From NCBI RefSeq assembly GCF_000003605.2, contig NW_003143793.1, positions 122,172 to 150,374 of the forward strand: a DNA stretch of 28,203 nucleotides, in the 5' to 3' direction. Origin of the DNA: Saccoglossus kowalevskii (Eukaryota > Hemichordata > Enteropneusta > Harrimaniidae). This document shows positions 1 to 8,567 of this stretch, one piece after another. A model generated the notes under the pieces. The model was not told the origin of the DNA. It did not search any database and saw nothing but the letters and a program-made list of their open reading frames with translations. How positions within the stretch are numbered: position 1 is the stretch's first letter; every line of letters starts with the position of its first letter. The translations under genes and the position numbers were made by a program.

Positions 1-659
1 TCAGCACGAGACTGACCAACAAGAGAACAGTCGGTTCTTCTGTTAGTGAAAAGAAAGGAAAATCTCCAATGGTTACCAAGAGACTGCGGTCATCAGGCAT
101 GCATGTAAAGACTGAGGAAAATGTATTATCAGAGAAACCAGGAGATAAAAATGTAATTGCAAATGATAAAAATGACAATGACAATGACGAAGACTATTTG
201 CCACTAACTGAATTTGTAAGTAAACAAAAGAATTTGAACAGCAAGAATGCTGATGAAGTGAGCAATGATGTGGACGAGTGTAGCATGCAGACAGACAAGA
301 TGGATGACGTTGTTGAAAGCAGCCAAAGCCCAGAGAAAAATTCAATCCCAGCCAGTGAATCATTGCCAAACAAAACGAAAACTGATGTGAAGTTCTCATC
401 ACCACAGCACAGCACATCACCTGTTAACAGGCGGTTTGTCTTCCCTAAACTATCTAATTACTCATCACCTTCTGCAAGAGAAAAACTGCTGAGAAAACCA
501 AGCTCGCCACAAAGTGCGATGGCCATATTGGCCAAACTGGCCAATCAGCAGTCGCCAGCTCATACACTGATTAATAGTGAGGAGTCTTCACCGAAAACTT
601 CACCTGGTGGTGGGATATTGAAGAGAGGCCATTCCGACTCTCCGTCTCCTCCTAACAAG
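1..659 (+). CDS. RIF1: RIF1 exon with SILK-type PP1 motif (left-truncated)
   Basis: The reading frame is open from the window edge (codons in phase with position 3) and ends in a donor aag|gtgagc. The peptide is polar and disordered, rich in Ser-Pro pairs (SSPQSA, SSPKTSP, SDSPSPP), typical of the long middle and C-terminal region of RIF1 and of CDK/DDK substrates. GILKR at 612-626 fits the [GS]IL[KR] PP1-docking consensus. The upstream exon boundary is outside the window or not visible. Confidence 0.9.
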
Positions 660-3600
660 GTGAGCTTAACGTTTGTATTACATAGAATCCTTTAATAAAT
701 GCTGTTATGCAAGATAAGCTCATTCCTAAATTTACAGAGTCGGAACTTCTAAATTGAGGGCGTGCAATTTCATGTGCAAATTTGATCTAATTGTCTTAAC
801 GTATAGAATATTATAAAAAAAAGTTCCCAAGATTGGTGCCTTGAAGTGAAGTTCCAGCTCCGTCAATGTCTAGTGTTGATTGGTTGCATGTTGATATTTT
901 TTTGGGGATTAGGTACTTTGCTATCTTGATTGTTAAATACATTTCTGCTCTGATACTGTACACTGCACATACTTGAGAGGAAAATGGATAAGGCAGTCCT
1001 GGTAATGGTGAAGGGGGAAAGTGAGTTGCTTTCAAATATCTCTATCTTTTCGTATTAATAAGATGCGTCGTGTTAGCTTTGCTGAACCACTGGAACACAA
1101 TGAAACCCCACAAGACAGCCCATCATCGTCAGGTAACAAAACGGTCAGTCGGTGCCTGGAAATGACGAAGACTTCATTGCCGCCGTCTCCCTTGGTTACA
1201 ACAACACCATCCAAAGTAATGACATCTCAGTCTAAGGTGAGGGTTACCATGGTGATGTCAGTCGTACAGCTGCCCTTGGCTTCCATTGGGTGTGAACTTT
1301 GGGTGCAATTTAACCAATATATTAGCAAGGACAGGTGCTTTATTTCTCCGCCAATCATATTATGTGCAACTAAAAATATTACACATTCAGATTCGCTGGC
1401 CCTCCACTAAATATATCATGCCTTAAAAAACTAGAATAATTTAAATAACCAATGAACAATTGCAATTGAAAACATTATTTGAGCTCAGTCGCATCCCACC
1501 AGATTTTGGTGAAACTTATTGTTTATGGTAATAAATGTGTTTATTTACTTCCAGTATATCACAACGCCATCCAGGCAACCAGTGTCAGATTCAATATTGT
1601 CAGCTTCCAGTCACAAATCTAGTCCAAGCTTGAGAGAAGGACTTGTTACACCAACCTCTAACACTAGAAGAGTAAGTTTTATTTTTTGGGGTGATGATGA
1701 TTTTCTATAAATTTGCCCTGGGTATGAATTGGGAAATTTAGTATTAATTGTACCATGTTGATTTTATTTTTCAGCGTCGATTTGTTAGAGTAGACAATAG
1801 TCAAGCAAGTAGCCAGGAAGCTGAAGAATGGAACAGTCAAGAGCAAGTGTTTCCATTCCTGAATGAATGCAAATCACCCGTGGAAGCAGTGTTGCCTCAA
1901 CTAACTTCCTCAATATGGTAGGTGAGGGGAAATGTGGGGATATATAGTGTTTACCAGCATCTGGATTAGTATTATTGCAGGCAGATTTAACCACTGCTTC
2001 ATTTGAAGACATTAGGCTCGTGATCTGATCCACATATTTAATTACCATATACGGTTATGTTAATTGCCTCATTAAAAATGCATAAATATAATATCTGGTA
2101 TGCTATTGCAGATACAGTTGTTCAACCAATGCTTGGTATAAAGATGCTGGGGGGGGGGGGGATCTGCCAGCTCTGTTACCTTTGATATCTTTATAGTACC
2201 ACATGCAATTCTGTTTCAATTTCTAAATGAATGTGGTGTGATCTCAACTGACCATCAAATTTGTTATTCCTATCACAATGCAAGTGGTGTTAGTATTTAT
2301 ACCTTGTGTTTATAATCAGTTTAAATAATTGCTCTTTTGTTATTTCAATCAGGTCACGAGGATTAGGGCAACTTGTTCGAGCTCGGAATATTCATACTGT
2401 TGGTAATCTTTGTTCTTTAACATGTGGACAGGTGAGCACTGATTCTGTAGCCTTTTAAAGGCACATTTCCCGCTGATGTTTTATTACAATATTTTCATGC
2501 GTTTTTCTATTTAATTGTCTAAAATTTTGACCACTTGTTACGGTGACAGCGGAGCTGTTCATATAGGTGATTGTCCATCCGTCCGTCAACAATTGAATTT
2601 TGATTTCTTCTTGAAAAGTACCAGCTAAATTGTTTTGATACTAGGTACCTTGGGTGGACTTATGTCAGATTTGTTCATTTCGTGCCAATATTTTTTTTTT
2701 TTTTGGCAAATAATTTTGTAGTTTTTGGTAGTTTCTGAATTTTTCTTGTACTGCTAATTATTTTTATGAACAATTTATGTGTGTGCGTTGCTCGACTTGG
2801 CTACCATAATGTTCTTGTAGGAAAGCAGAGCTATTGTACATAGTATTAGAATGTGAAATACATTGAAATTTCTTATCAGTCAAATTCAGAGTATAACTTG
2901 GTGATTACAAAAATTATTAGATTTCATATATAGTTCATTATTTGTTATCAGAAAGCAACATTTTCGTTGAAACACGATCACTTGGAAATACAACAGTTAG
3001 TGTCGAAAAAAAGAATTTCAGAATTATTTTGTGAATAAAGTGCAGAAAAACCAATGTCAATGAAACTTACATGCATTATAATCCTTAAATCACGAACATT
3101 TGCTAAATAATCAGGTGGTGAAATTTCTAGAGTAGGTGGAATTTTATTTTGTCGTACAGTATTTAAAATTGCAGAACAAAAACATGTAAAAACTCATGTT
3201 TGGTATAGTATAGTGGACTTTGAAGGGTTTACCACTTTTGCCAGCTATCTGTAATGTCTGCCTAACATAAGCCTGCCTTGCCTTTTTTCCCAGGTGCAAA
3301 ACTTGCCAATCAGATCACCAAAAGTTGAAACACTCAGAAATGCAATGCAACATTTTCAGAAACAGGTAAGACCAGATGATAATCTCGGATCGTTCACCCA
3401 GTCAGTTGGTCATCTTGGAAGCCTTGTGAATGATTTTTTTCATGAACAATTCATAATGCAACTGCTTAAGGGTCTAATAATTATTTTCTCTCATTTCTCT
3501 GCAGCTTGACAGAACTAACAAAAGCTCCAAATCTCAAATACAGCAGACTGGATCCGTGCAGAATTTGCTAAAAGGTCGGTGAATACTGTTATCAAGTTGT

Positions 3601-4548
3601 ATGTTGAACCAACATCCATCTGCTTGTAGCTTCCTCTGTTGCAATGCCAAGTTCTACAACGTCATCTCTTAATATGCTATTAAAGTGATTTGGAACATTT
3701 TTGTAATAATATAACCACATTAAGATTACCAAACCTTATTTAAATGTTTTCGACACAATTGCATGGGCTGTGTACCAGTAGTTGTCATTTTGTTGAAATC
3801 TTTCGACCGTTTGGGACCATAACAAACTATTAGCCTCTCAAGATGGCGACATATTTGACATTTCACCCATTCTTCTGCTCATGTTGTCCACAAATTCCTG
3901 AGAAATGGCGCCCTCTGATGACCCAGATGCAACCCACTGGCCATCTTTTTTCACTTGCTAATAATTTAATGTACAACATCGGTATATCGACATTCTATGC
4001 TTTCAGTGTCCACATTTCAGCAATGTTCATTACAAATTAGCAAATTCGGGAATATTTTATTAAAAAATAATAATCAGAGAGAAAAGTTGCAGCTTTTACA
4101 TTCCCAGTTCTACCAGCATCAATTTATTGCAAAACTCTGTTCACAACTAAATATCGATCTTGTTTCAATTGCTTTAGACGAAGATGGCAACAAAGCAGTT
4201 CTTGAAGACTCTGACCAGCTACTTAAAGACGTCAATAATCTATCAGAATCGGCATGCAATGAAAGTAGTGAAAAAGTATCTAGCGAAACAAGACAGACAT
4301 GCGATGCTCTGGAAGAGACACCAAAACAAGATATCAGTGAAACTTGCGAAATAAATAATGTTGCATCGCCACCCCCTGCAAAAAAGAGATTAGTCGAGAT
4401 ACTTTCAGATCTCCGGGATGATTTCACGGAAAAGAATTTGAGTGAGCTCTCGAGCGAGGAAATATTCCAAGCACACAATCACGTTAGCTCGTTGATGAGC
4501 ACTATAGTTGAGGCTTTGAAATCAAGATGTGGCAAACCAACCAGTTAG
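1..4548 (+). CDS. RIF1: RIF1, C-terminal part (last eight coding exons)
   Basis: RIF1 is a nuclear scaffold that recruits protein phosphatase 1 (PP1) to control origin firing and replication timing, and that acts in 53BP1-dependent double-strand break repair. The window holds only the C-terminal part; the HEAT-repeat N-terminus lies to the left. Exons read: 1-659, 1063-1236, 1555-1671, 1775-1917, 2353-2431, 3294-3365, 3505-3574 and 4007-4548 (stop TAG 4546-4548). In order they show a Ser/Pro-rich disordered stretch, a SILK-type motif (GILK, 612-623), the PP1 motif RVSF (1069-1080), the segment TSSIWSRGLGQLVRARNI followed by LPIRSPKV, and a helical C-terminus. These landmarks and their order match metazoan RIF1 closely, as recalled from the vertebrate protein. 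All junctions keep frame; only the joint before the last exon is ambiguous. Identification is secure; the symbol is by homology. Confidence 0.94.
660..1062 (+). other. RIF1 intron
   Basis: 403-nt intron with donor gtgagc and acceptor aataag. AT-rich; I see no other feature in it. Confidence 0.8.
1063..1236 (+). CDS. RIF1: RIF1 exon with RVSF PP1-docking motif
   Basis: This 174-nt phase-0 exon opens MRRVSFAEP. RVSF (1069-1080) is the canonical RVxF PP1-binding motif, and the RRVSFA(D/E)P context is strongly conserved in animal RIF1. Donor tctaag|gtgagg. The acceptor (aataag, preceded by a pyrimidine-rich tract) is weak but gives the correct frame. The remaining residues are Ser/Thr/Pro-rich. 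Confidence 0.92.
1237..1554 (+). other. RIF1 intron
   Basis: 318-nt intron with donor gtgagg and acceptor tacttccag. Nothing else recognised. Confidence 0.8.
1555..1671 (+). CDS. RIF1: RIF1 exon, Ser/Thr-rich linker
   Basis: This 117-nt phase-0 exon lies between a strong acceptor (ttacttccag) and donor aga|gtaagt. It starts YITTPSRQP, comparable to the HITTPSKG that follows the PP1 motif in vertebrate RIF1, and is rich in Ser, Lys and Arg. It links the PP1-docking region to the C-terminal folded segment. Confidence 0.88.
1775..1917 (+). CDS. RIF1: RIF1 exon leading into the conserved C-terminal segment
   Basis: This 143-nt exon has acceptor tttttcag and donor tg|gtaggt, ending inside the Trp codon of SSIW. 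Its end, CKSPVEAVLPQLTSSIW, matches the entry to the conserved RIF1 C-terminal region. A second GT two codons on (gtgagg) would include an in-frame TAG, so the first donor is preferred. Confidence 0.88.
1918..2352 (+). other. RIF1 intron with poly-G run
   Basis: 435-nt intron that splits a Trp codon. It contains a run of 13 G (2149-2161), the longest G homopolymer I noticed in the window and prone to length error. No other feature seen. Confidence 0.8.
2353..2431 (+). CDS. RIF1: RIF1 exon, core of C-terminal DNA-binding segment
   Basis: This 79-nt exon completes the split Trp codon and encodes SRGLGQLVRARNIHTVGNL followed by CSLTCGQ. This basic helix-turn segment is the best-conserved part of the RIF1 C-terminus. 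In vertebrates the region binds DNA and has been likened to the alpha-CTD of bacterial RNA polymerase. Acceptor caatcag, donor cag|gtgagc. Confidence 0.92.
2432..3293 (+). other. RIF1 intron with an interspersed repeat
   Basis: 862-nt intron. Positions about 2535-2680 carry, in reverse orientation, the dispersed repeat also seen at 12600-13165 and 20880-21275. The rest is AT-rich without visible structure. Confidence 0.75.
2535..2680 (-). repeat. Dispersed repeat copy (family 1)
   Basis: Read on the minus strand it runs from GGTACCTAGTATCAAAACAA, through an AGCTGGTACTTTTCAAGAAG block, to GGACAATCACCTATATGAAC and AGCTCCGCTGTC. The same blocks in the same order recur at 21140-21275, and in part at 12930-13165. 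Origin (SINE, MITE or other) unknown. Confidence 0.6.
3294..3365 (+). CDS. RIF1: RIF1 exon with LPIRSPKV motif
   Basis: This 72-nt phase-0 exon has a strong acceptor (ccttttttcccag) and donor cag|gtaaga. It encodes VQNLPIRSPKVETLRNAMQ and continues to FQKQ. LPIRSPKV is a near-invariant RIF1 signature that closes the DNA-binding segment begun in the previous exon. Confidence 0.93.
3505..3574 (+). CDS. RIF1: RIF1 penultimate exon
   Basis: This short polar exon (LDRTNKSSKSQIQQ then TGSVQNLLK) has acceptor tctctgcag. Two donors are possible. gtcggt at 3575 leaves phase 1 and joins in frame to the acceptor before 4007. gtgaat at 3579 leaves phase 2 and joins in frame only to the weak acceptor before 4041. 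The first pairing uses the better acceptor and the second the better donor, so the exon end is uncertain by four bases. Confidence 0.7.
4007..4548 (+). CDS. RIF1: RIF1 last coding exon
   Basis: The exon follows the acceptor ttctatgctttcag and ends at TAG 4546-4548. The first part is polar and acidic and poorly conserved. The last ~50 residues (LVEILSDLRDDF to the stop) form a predicted amphipathic helical region. It corresponds to the extreme C-terminus of vertebrate RIF1, where a pattern like LSELSSEEIFQAHNHVSSL is retained. That region has been linked to BLM binding in vertebrates. The start could be 4041 instead (see the previous exon). Confidence 0.88.
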
Positions 4549-4797
4549 GATGTTGTTTAAGAATTGTTTAAATTGAAACTGATTTTTTTCCTGGTGCTTG
4601 TGATAACTAGTAGAAACTTTGGGGATCTTTCTTTTTTTTCAAAATACTGATCCACACGTGTACAAGACACTGAAATAATACTGGTCCTTTGTTCGCACCC
4701 CTGTATTTAAATTGTAAAATTATTAATACTGGAGTTCATAGCCACATAAACAATGCAGGTACATTAGGGTTAACCCACACCTCAGACGCTTTGCTTC

Positions 4798-4953
4798 TTC
4801 TGCTGATCTGCACTGGCTCGGAAGATGAATTCTGATTGGCTAAAAAAACAAGACTTGTGGCGTTGAATGCACGTTCATTCTCAGTAATGTTATGCAAATT
4901 AGAAATTCAAACTAGCTAATCATTTACAACCTTCCGAGCCAGTGCAGATTAGC
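4798..4953. repeat. Inverted repeat / hairpin in RIF1 3'UTR
   Basis: Arm 4806-4824 (ATCTGCACTGGCTCGGAAG) is the perfect reverse complement of 4931-4949. With one G.T pair the match extends to 4802-4824 and 4931-4953. After an 8-nt mismatched stretch the arms pair again (TGATTGGCTA with TGATTAGCTA). The right end reads outward as CAGGGCTAATCTG, like a hAT-type terminus, so it may be a decayed MITE. Transcribed, it would fold into a long stem. Confidence 0.8.
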
Positions 4954-5232
4954 CCTGCTTCTCTTTTTACACCATTTTGCATCTAAATATTTGTTCATTT
5001 TTATTTATCGACTTTTGACACGTTTTCAAAGTGCATTTTAGAATCATGTTGCAAGAGAATTGTGATTTTCTTTTTTAATTTGTCTGTTACTCTTGTGTAA
5101 TTGGCCTTTGCTAATTACTACTTAATTTAAGATGGTCATTTTTATTGTTACTATGGTGGAGTGCCAATATTAGTAATATATCTTTTAATCTTTTTCAATC
5201 TTCTATTGATGTTTTATTTTTGTGATCATAGA

Positions 5233-5238
5233 AATAAA
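5233..5238 (+). terminator. RIF1 poly(A) signal
   Basis: Canonical AATAAA about 690 nt after the RIF1 stop, followed within ~20 nt by a GT-rich tract (ttgtgtgtgattt), the usual downstream element. It is the best cleavage signal on this strand after the gene. Confidence 0.65.
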
Positions 5239-5255
5239 CACTATCATTATTAAAT

Positions 5256-5760
5256 TGTGTGTGATTTCAAGTCAGTTATGTATCCTAAACATTGTTTTAG
5301 TGAATTAATTTTCATTATCCTTGCTAGTTTTGTGAGTCAGATTTTGATAATTTAATTTGTGAGTACAGGGTTAAATTTACGACAGTACAGTGCCCTTTAA
5401 GACAAACTGCATGCTATTACTTGGACTATAGAGGGCCTTGGTCACGGGTATCAATTGGGAATATTAGGCTACAGAACTGACCAGTTTGTTGGACCCACGG
5501 AGAAGGTGCACAATGTGATGTGTAAATTGCTGTTCATGAATATCAATACAACTCTTACTTCGCTAGGGGGACGAGAGTTGCCTGGATCATTAAAGATAAA
5601 AGGGAAAGGTATATTGAGGGGGGTGTTGTCATTAATAATTGTTAATGTGTACACAATAACTTTACTAATTCTATACCAAACATGGGCACCTAATTCATCA
5701 GTACAAAATCTTTCCTTAGTGCCAACAGCAGATGGCCTGTGCAAAAATTAAAGTAGTTTT
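5256..5760. other. Intergenic spacer downstream of RIF1
   Basis: No gene recognised. A ~290-nt stretch (5455-5751) is open on both strands without similarity to any family I know; treated as noncoding. Confidence 0.5.
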
Positions 5761-5764
5761 TAGT

Positions 5765-6650
5765 CCCTGTTCAGACGCAGTCCGAAAATGGGGACTTGTG
5801 TTTTGACCTGTCCGTGAGTGCGTGTCAGTCCGGACCTGTATCTTAGAAATGTCTGGACCAATCACAATCAAACTTCACACATACATCATACATGATATTA
5901 TACATATGCACGTCAATCTGATTCAAGATGGTCGAATGGCGGCCATTTTTGTGCTAAAAAATCGAGCATTTCTCTGTTGTTTACAGATGGATTTTGTTCA
6001 AACCTTGTATATACATTAGACATTATGGAACCTTAATGCAAATAATTTTGTTTTTCAGATAACATTCAAAATGGCCGACTGGTGGCCATTTTGTTTTAAT
6101 GAATGTGGTTCTCGTGCCATATCTCTGACTTGCTTTCACTAATTATGTTCAAATTTTAAATATTCATTATACATCAAATCATAGATATACAGATATAATG
6201 ACATTTATGGATGGATTTTGTTCAAACTTGGTACATACATTAGACATTACAGATTCCTGATGCACGTCATTTTATTTTTCAGATTGGATTCAAAATGGCT
6301 GACTGGTGGCCATTTTGTTTTAATGATTGGGCTTCTCGAGCCATATCTCTGACTTGCTTTCACTAATTATGTTCAAATTTTAAATATTCATTATACATCA
6401 AATCATAGATATACAGATATAATGACATTTATGGATGGATTTTGTTCAAACTTGGTACATACATTAGACATTACAGATTCCTGATGCACGTCATTTTATT
6501 TTTCAGATTGGATTCAAAATGGCTGACTGGTGGCCATTTTGTTTTAATGATTGGGCTTCTCGAGCCATATCTCTTAAATGCTTTGACTGATTATATTCAA
6601 ATTTTATATATTCGTTATACATCATGTTATATATATATATATATACATGT
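5765..6650. repeat. 224-bp tandem repeat with internal palindrome
   Basis: The landmark ATGGATTTTGTTCAAA recurs at 5987, 6211 and 6435, exactly 224 bp apart, and CAAAATGGC(T/C)GACTGGTGGC recurs at the same period. Each unit contains the imperfect palindrome AAAATGGC...GGCCATTTT. Copies two and three are almost identical in their first halves. Copies one and two are identical in their second halves. A truncated, diverged unit precedes the array (5840-5980) and a fragment follows (6650-6680). No coding potential. Confidence 0.85.
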
Positions 6651-6679
6651 ATTCAAAATGGCTGATTTTGAATGCTGTT

Positions 6680-7890
6680 CCAGAGCAATATCTCTCAATA
6701 TGGACAAGTACTTGTTCGACGATCAGATACAAATGTCAATCATTTTAATGTTAAAAAAAATCATATTCCTGACATGGTTATATTCCAGCTATATTACTAT
6801 AAACAAAATTATCCATCTTAAATTGTACAACTTTGATGACGAGTGTGACAGTATTTGATAGTGTAGACACAGTTCAGACAGAACAAGTATATTTTCTATT
6901 TTATCAGTTCAAATTAGGCACCAATGTTTTTGTAAGATAATTAAAGTTTTTGTGGACTGCTTTCCCAATCCTACAACACGTTTGTAGTCAAAATAAATTG
7001 ACAATGCATATTTATTTAAAAGAAAATTGATAAACGAAACAATACGCAACAAAGGGCAAGGTCACAGGTTAACTATGATTTTATTATTGAAATTACCTGT
7101 AAGCCAGATCTCCAAAAAATAAATTCTACATTTTTGCCTTTTTAAAATTTTGGAATAACGTATATTCTTCGTCAGTTGAAGTGCAAAAAACAAGCATACG
7201 CATTTCATCCACCCATCACTTTAAATTTTTTAGATTTTTTACACAATTGGCTTAAATCTGGTACAAAAATTTTACACAATGGGTTTAATGTTTTATTTAA
7301 ATAAAACTAAGCAAACTGGCAGCTATTTTCATCAAATTGCAAAATTTGAACGCGTCTTCAACCGTTTCTTACCATGCTTTGAATCAAAATGGCCGACTAG
7401 TGACCATTTTACTAATCCTGGCAGCAGCACAATTCTTTCTTCGCCAGTGTATGTATGCAGAGTTTTAATAATGACAGCAAAAAAATATTCCTTGAAATAA
7501 ATATTTATTTTCACATGTAGACAATCTGGACAATATATACAAACAATAGTGAGTTGATAAAACAATGTATACAAACATGGACATAAATAATTTACATTTA
7601 AAATCAAATTAATATGACAACACCATTGTAAACAGACTTTAACATTTCAATGGATTTCGTTTTCGCCTGTAGTGATATTTCGTCTCAAGTTGAAAATTTT
7701 ATTAAAAGTGACATTGTGGAGTGAATTTGACTTTGTAACGGCTAGCATGCATAGTTCAATTCAAAAATGGGACTATTTTGTGGAAGGAGTTGACAACAGA
7801 ATCTCTAGGGTGGGGCAAATAGACCATTTTCCGTTTACTGTGAGAATCACGCGTTATGCGTTAAATCGAACATAAAAACAGGACAAACAA
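6680..7890. other. Intergenic AT-rich spacer
   Basis: No gene recognised. A fragment of the 224-bp repeat core (AAAATGGCCGACTAGTGACC) sits at 7387-7406. On the minus strand AATAAA at 7698-7703 (TTTATT on plus) is a candidate poly(A) signal for the longer transporter transcript ending in the 8319-8567 exon. Confidence 0.5.
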
Positions 7891-8130
7891 AGGTCATAGC
7901 GTTGTAGTCGCGTCAAACATCGCTTAATAATGTGCTGTCCACATTTGATGATAGGCAATTTCGATTAAGTAAGGGTATTCGGAAGCAATATTCCTCTGTC
8001 GAAGATCGGCCGGTCAATGTAAGCTACGAAATAAAGAAATTCTAGTTCAAAATCAAATCGTTCGATTTTTGCGGCAGACGTTCGACGCGCGTCTTTCATG
8101 CATCTCGCGAGATCTCGCAATTGTACGGAA
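7890..8130. promoter_or_regulatory. CpG-dense patch with TCTCGCGAGA palindrome
   Basis: CpGs are clustered here (gtcgcgtc, gatcggccgg, gacgttcgacgcgcg), in contrast to the CpG-poor surroundings. TCTCGCGAGA lies at 8103-8112; that exact palindrome is a known core-promoter element at CpG-island promoters of animal housekeeping genes. No gene start is recognised next to it, and it lies in the expected 3'UTR of the transporter. Regulatory role is inferred. Confidence 0.35.
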
Positions 8131-8318
8131 AATCACCTATTGATTGATGGTGAATTTCGGGCAAAAACGTTTGAAGGGAAACACCAAATTAACAGCAACA
8201 TCATGGGGAAAGAAAAAATACAATTCAACCCCAATGTTTCTAATGGTCAAACCCTTAACACATTAGTATTTGTACAAATTCCCAAAGTTTGTTACTGCAC
8301 TTTACACCAGTGTGGTTA

Positions 8319-8567
8319 TTATCCTATAGGGTAAGACATGTTTGTATTGTTCAATGTTGTCTGGTTACAGTACCACATATCATTGCCATGGTTACATGGT
8401 GTATAGAAAACTATAGATGTTATAACTCCTATGACTGATACAAGGATACCGGTAAAAACCAAGCCACCAGAAAGAAATTTATCCATTCCTAAATGTTCGG
8501 ATTTTTGTAACTTCAAGTAACACAAACCTGGCAAAATGAATACAAGTTGTACTGCTGCAAAGCATCC
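8319..8567 (-). CDS. SLC38A11: SLC38A11-like alternative terminal exon B
   Basis: 249-nt phase-0 exon (acceptor acaatttcag) ending in TAA. It encodes GCFAAVQLVFILPGLCYLKL, a hydrophobic helix, CNHGNDMWYC and a tail with sequons NQT, NNT and NMS. It is a diverged paralogous copy of terminal exon A with intact frame and splice acceptor. Use requires skipping exon A from the donor at 10977. Both copies keep the same landmarks, which argues against decay. Confidence 0.88.
   Translation of the reverse strand, partial: GCFAAVQLVFILPGLCYLKLQKSEHLGMDKFLSGGLVFTGILVSVIGVITSIVFYTPCNHGNDMWYCNQTTLNNTNMSYPIG

Larger units (their letters stand above)
4549..5255 (+). other. RIF1: RIF1 3' untranslated region
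   Basis: AT-rich, no open frame of note. It runs from the TAG stop to just past the AATAAA at 5233-5238. It contains a 23-bp inverted repeat (4802-4824 with 4931-4953). The exact cleavage site is inferred. Confidence 0.7.

Noticed and set aside
73-420. Minus-strand frames opposite the first RIF1 exon
   Set aside because: Shadows of a strongly supported coding exon on the plus strand.
1918-1925. Alternative RIF1 donor gtgagg just after the Trp codon
   Set aside because: Using it would include an in-frame TAG (tgg tag); the earlier gtaggt donor restores the conserved IWSRGLGQ.
5455-5751. 98-residue plus-strand frame overlapped by a 91-residue minus-strand frame
   Set aside because: Open on both strands, no recognisable family and no splice or poly(A) context; most likely chance. 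A tBLASTN hit in other species would revive it.
8098-8334. 78-residue plus-strand frame starting in the CpG patch
   Set aside because: No family recognised; it overlaps the end of transporter terminal exon B on the other strand. The CpG patch is listed separately.
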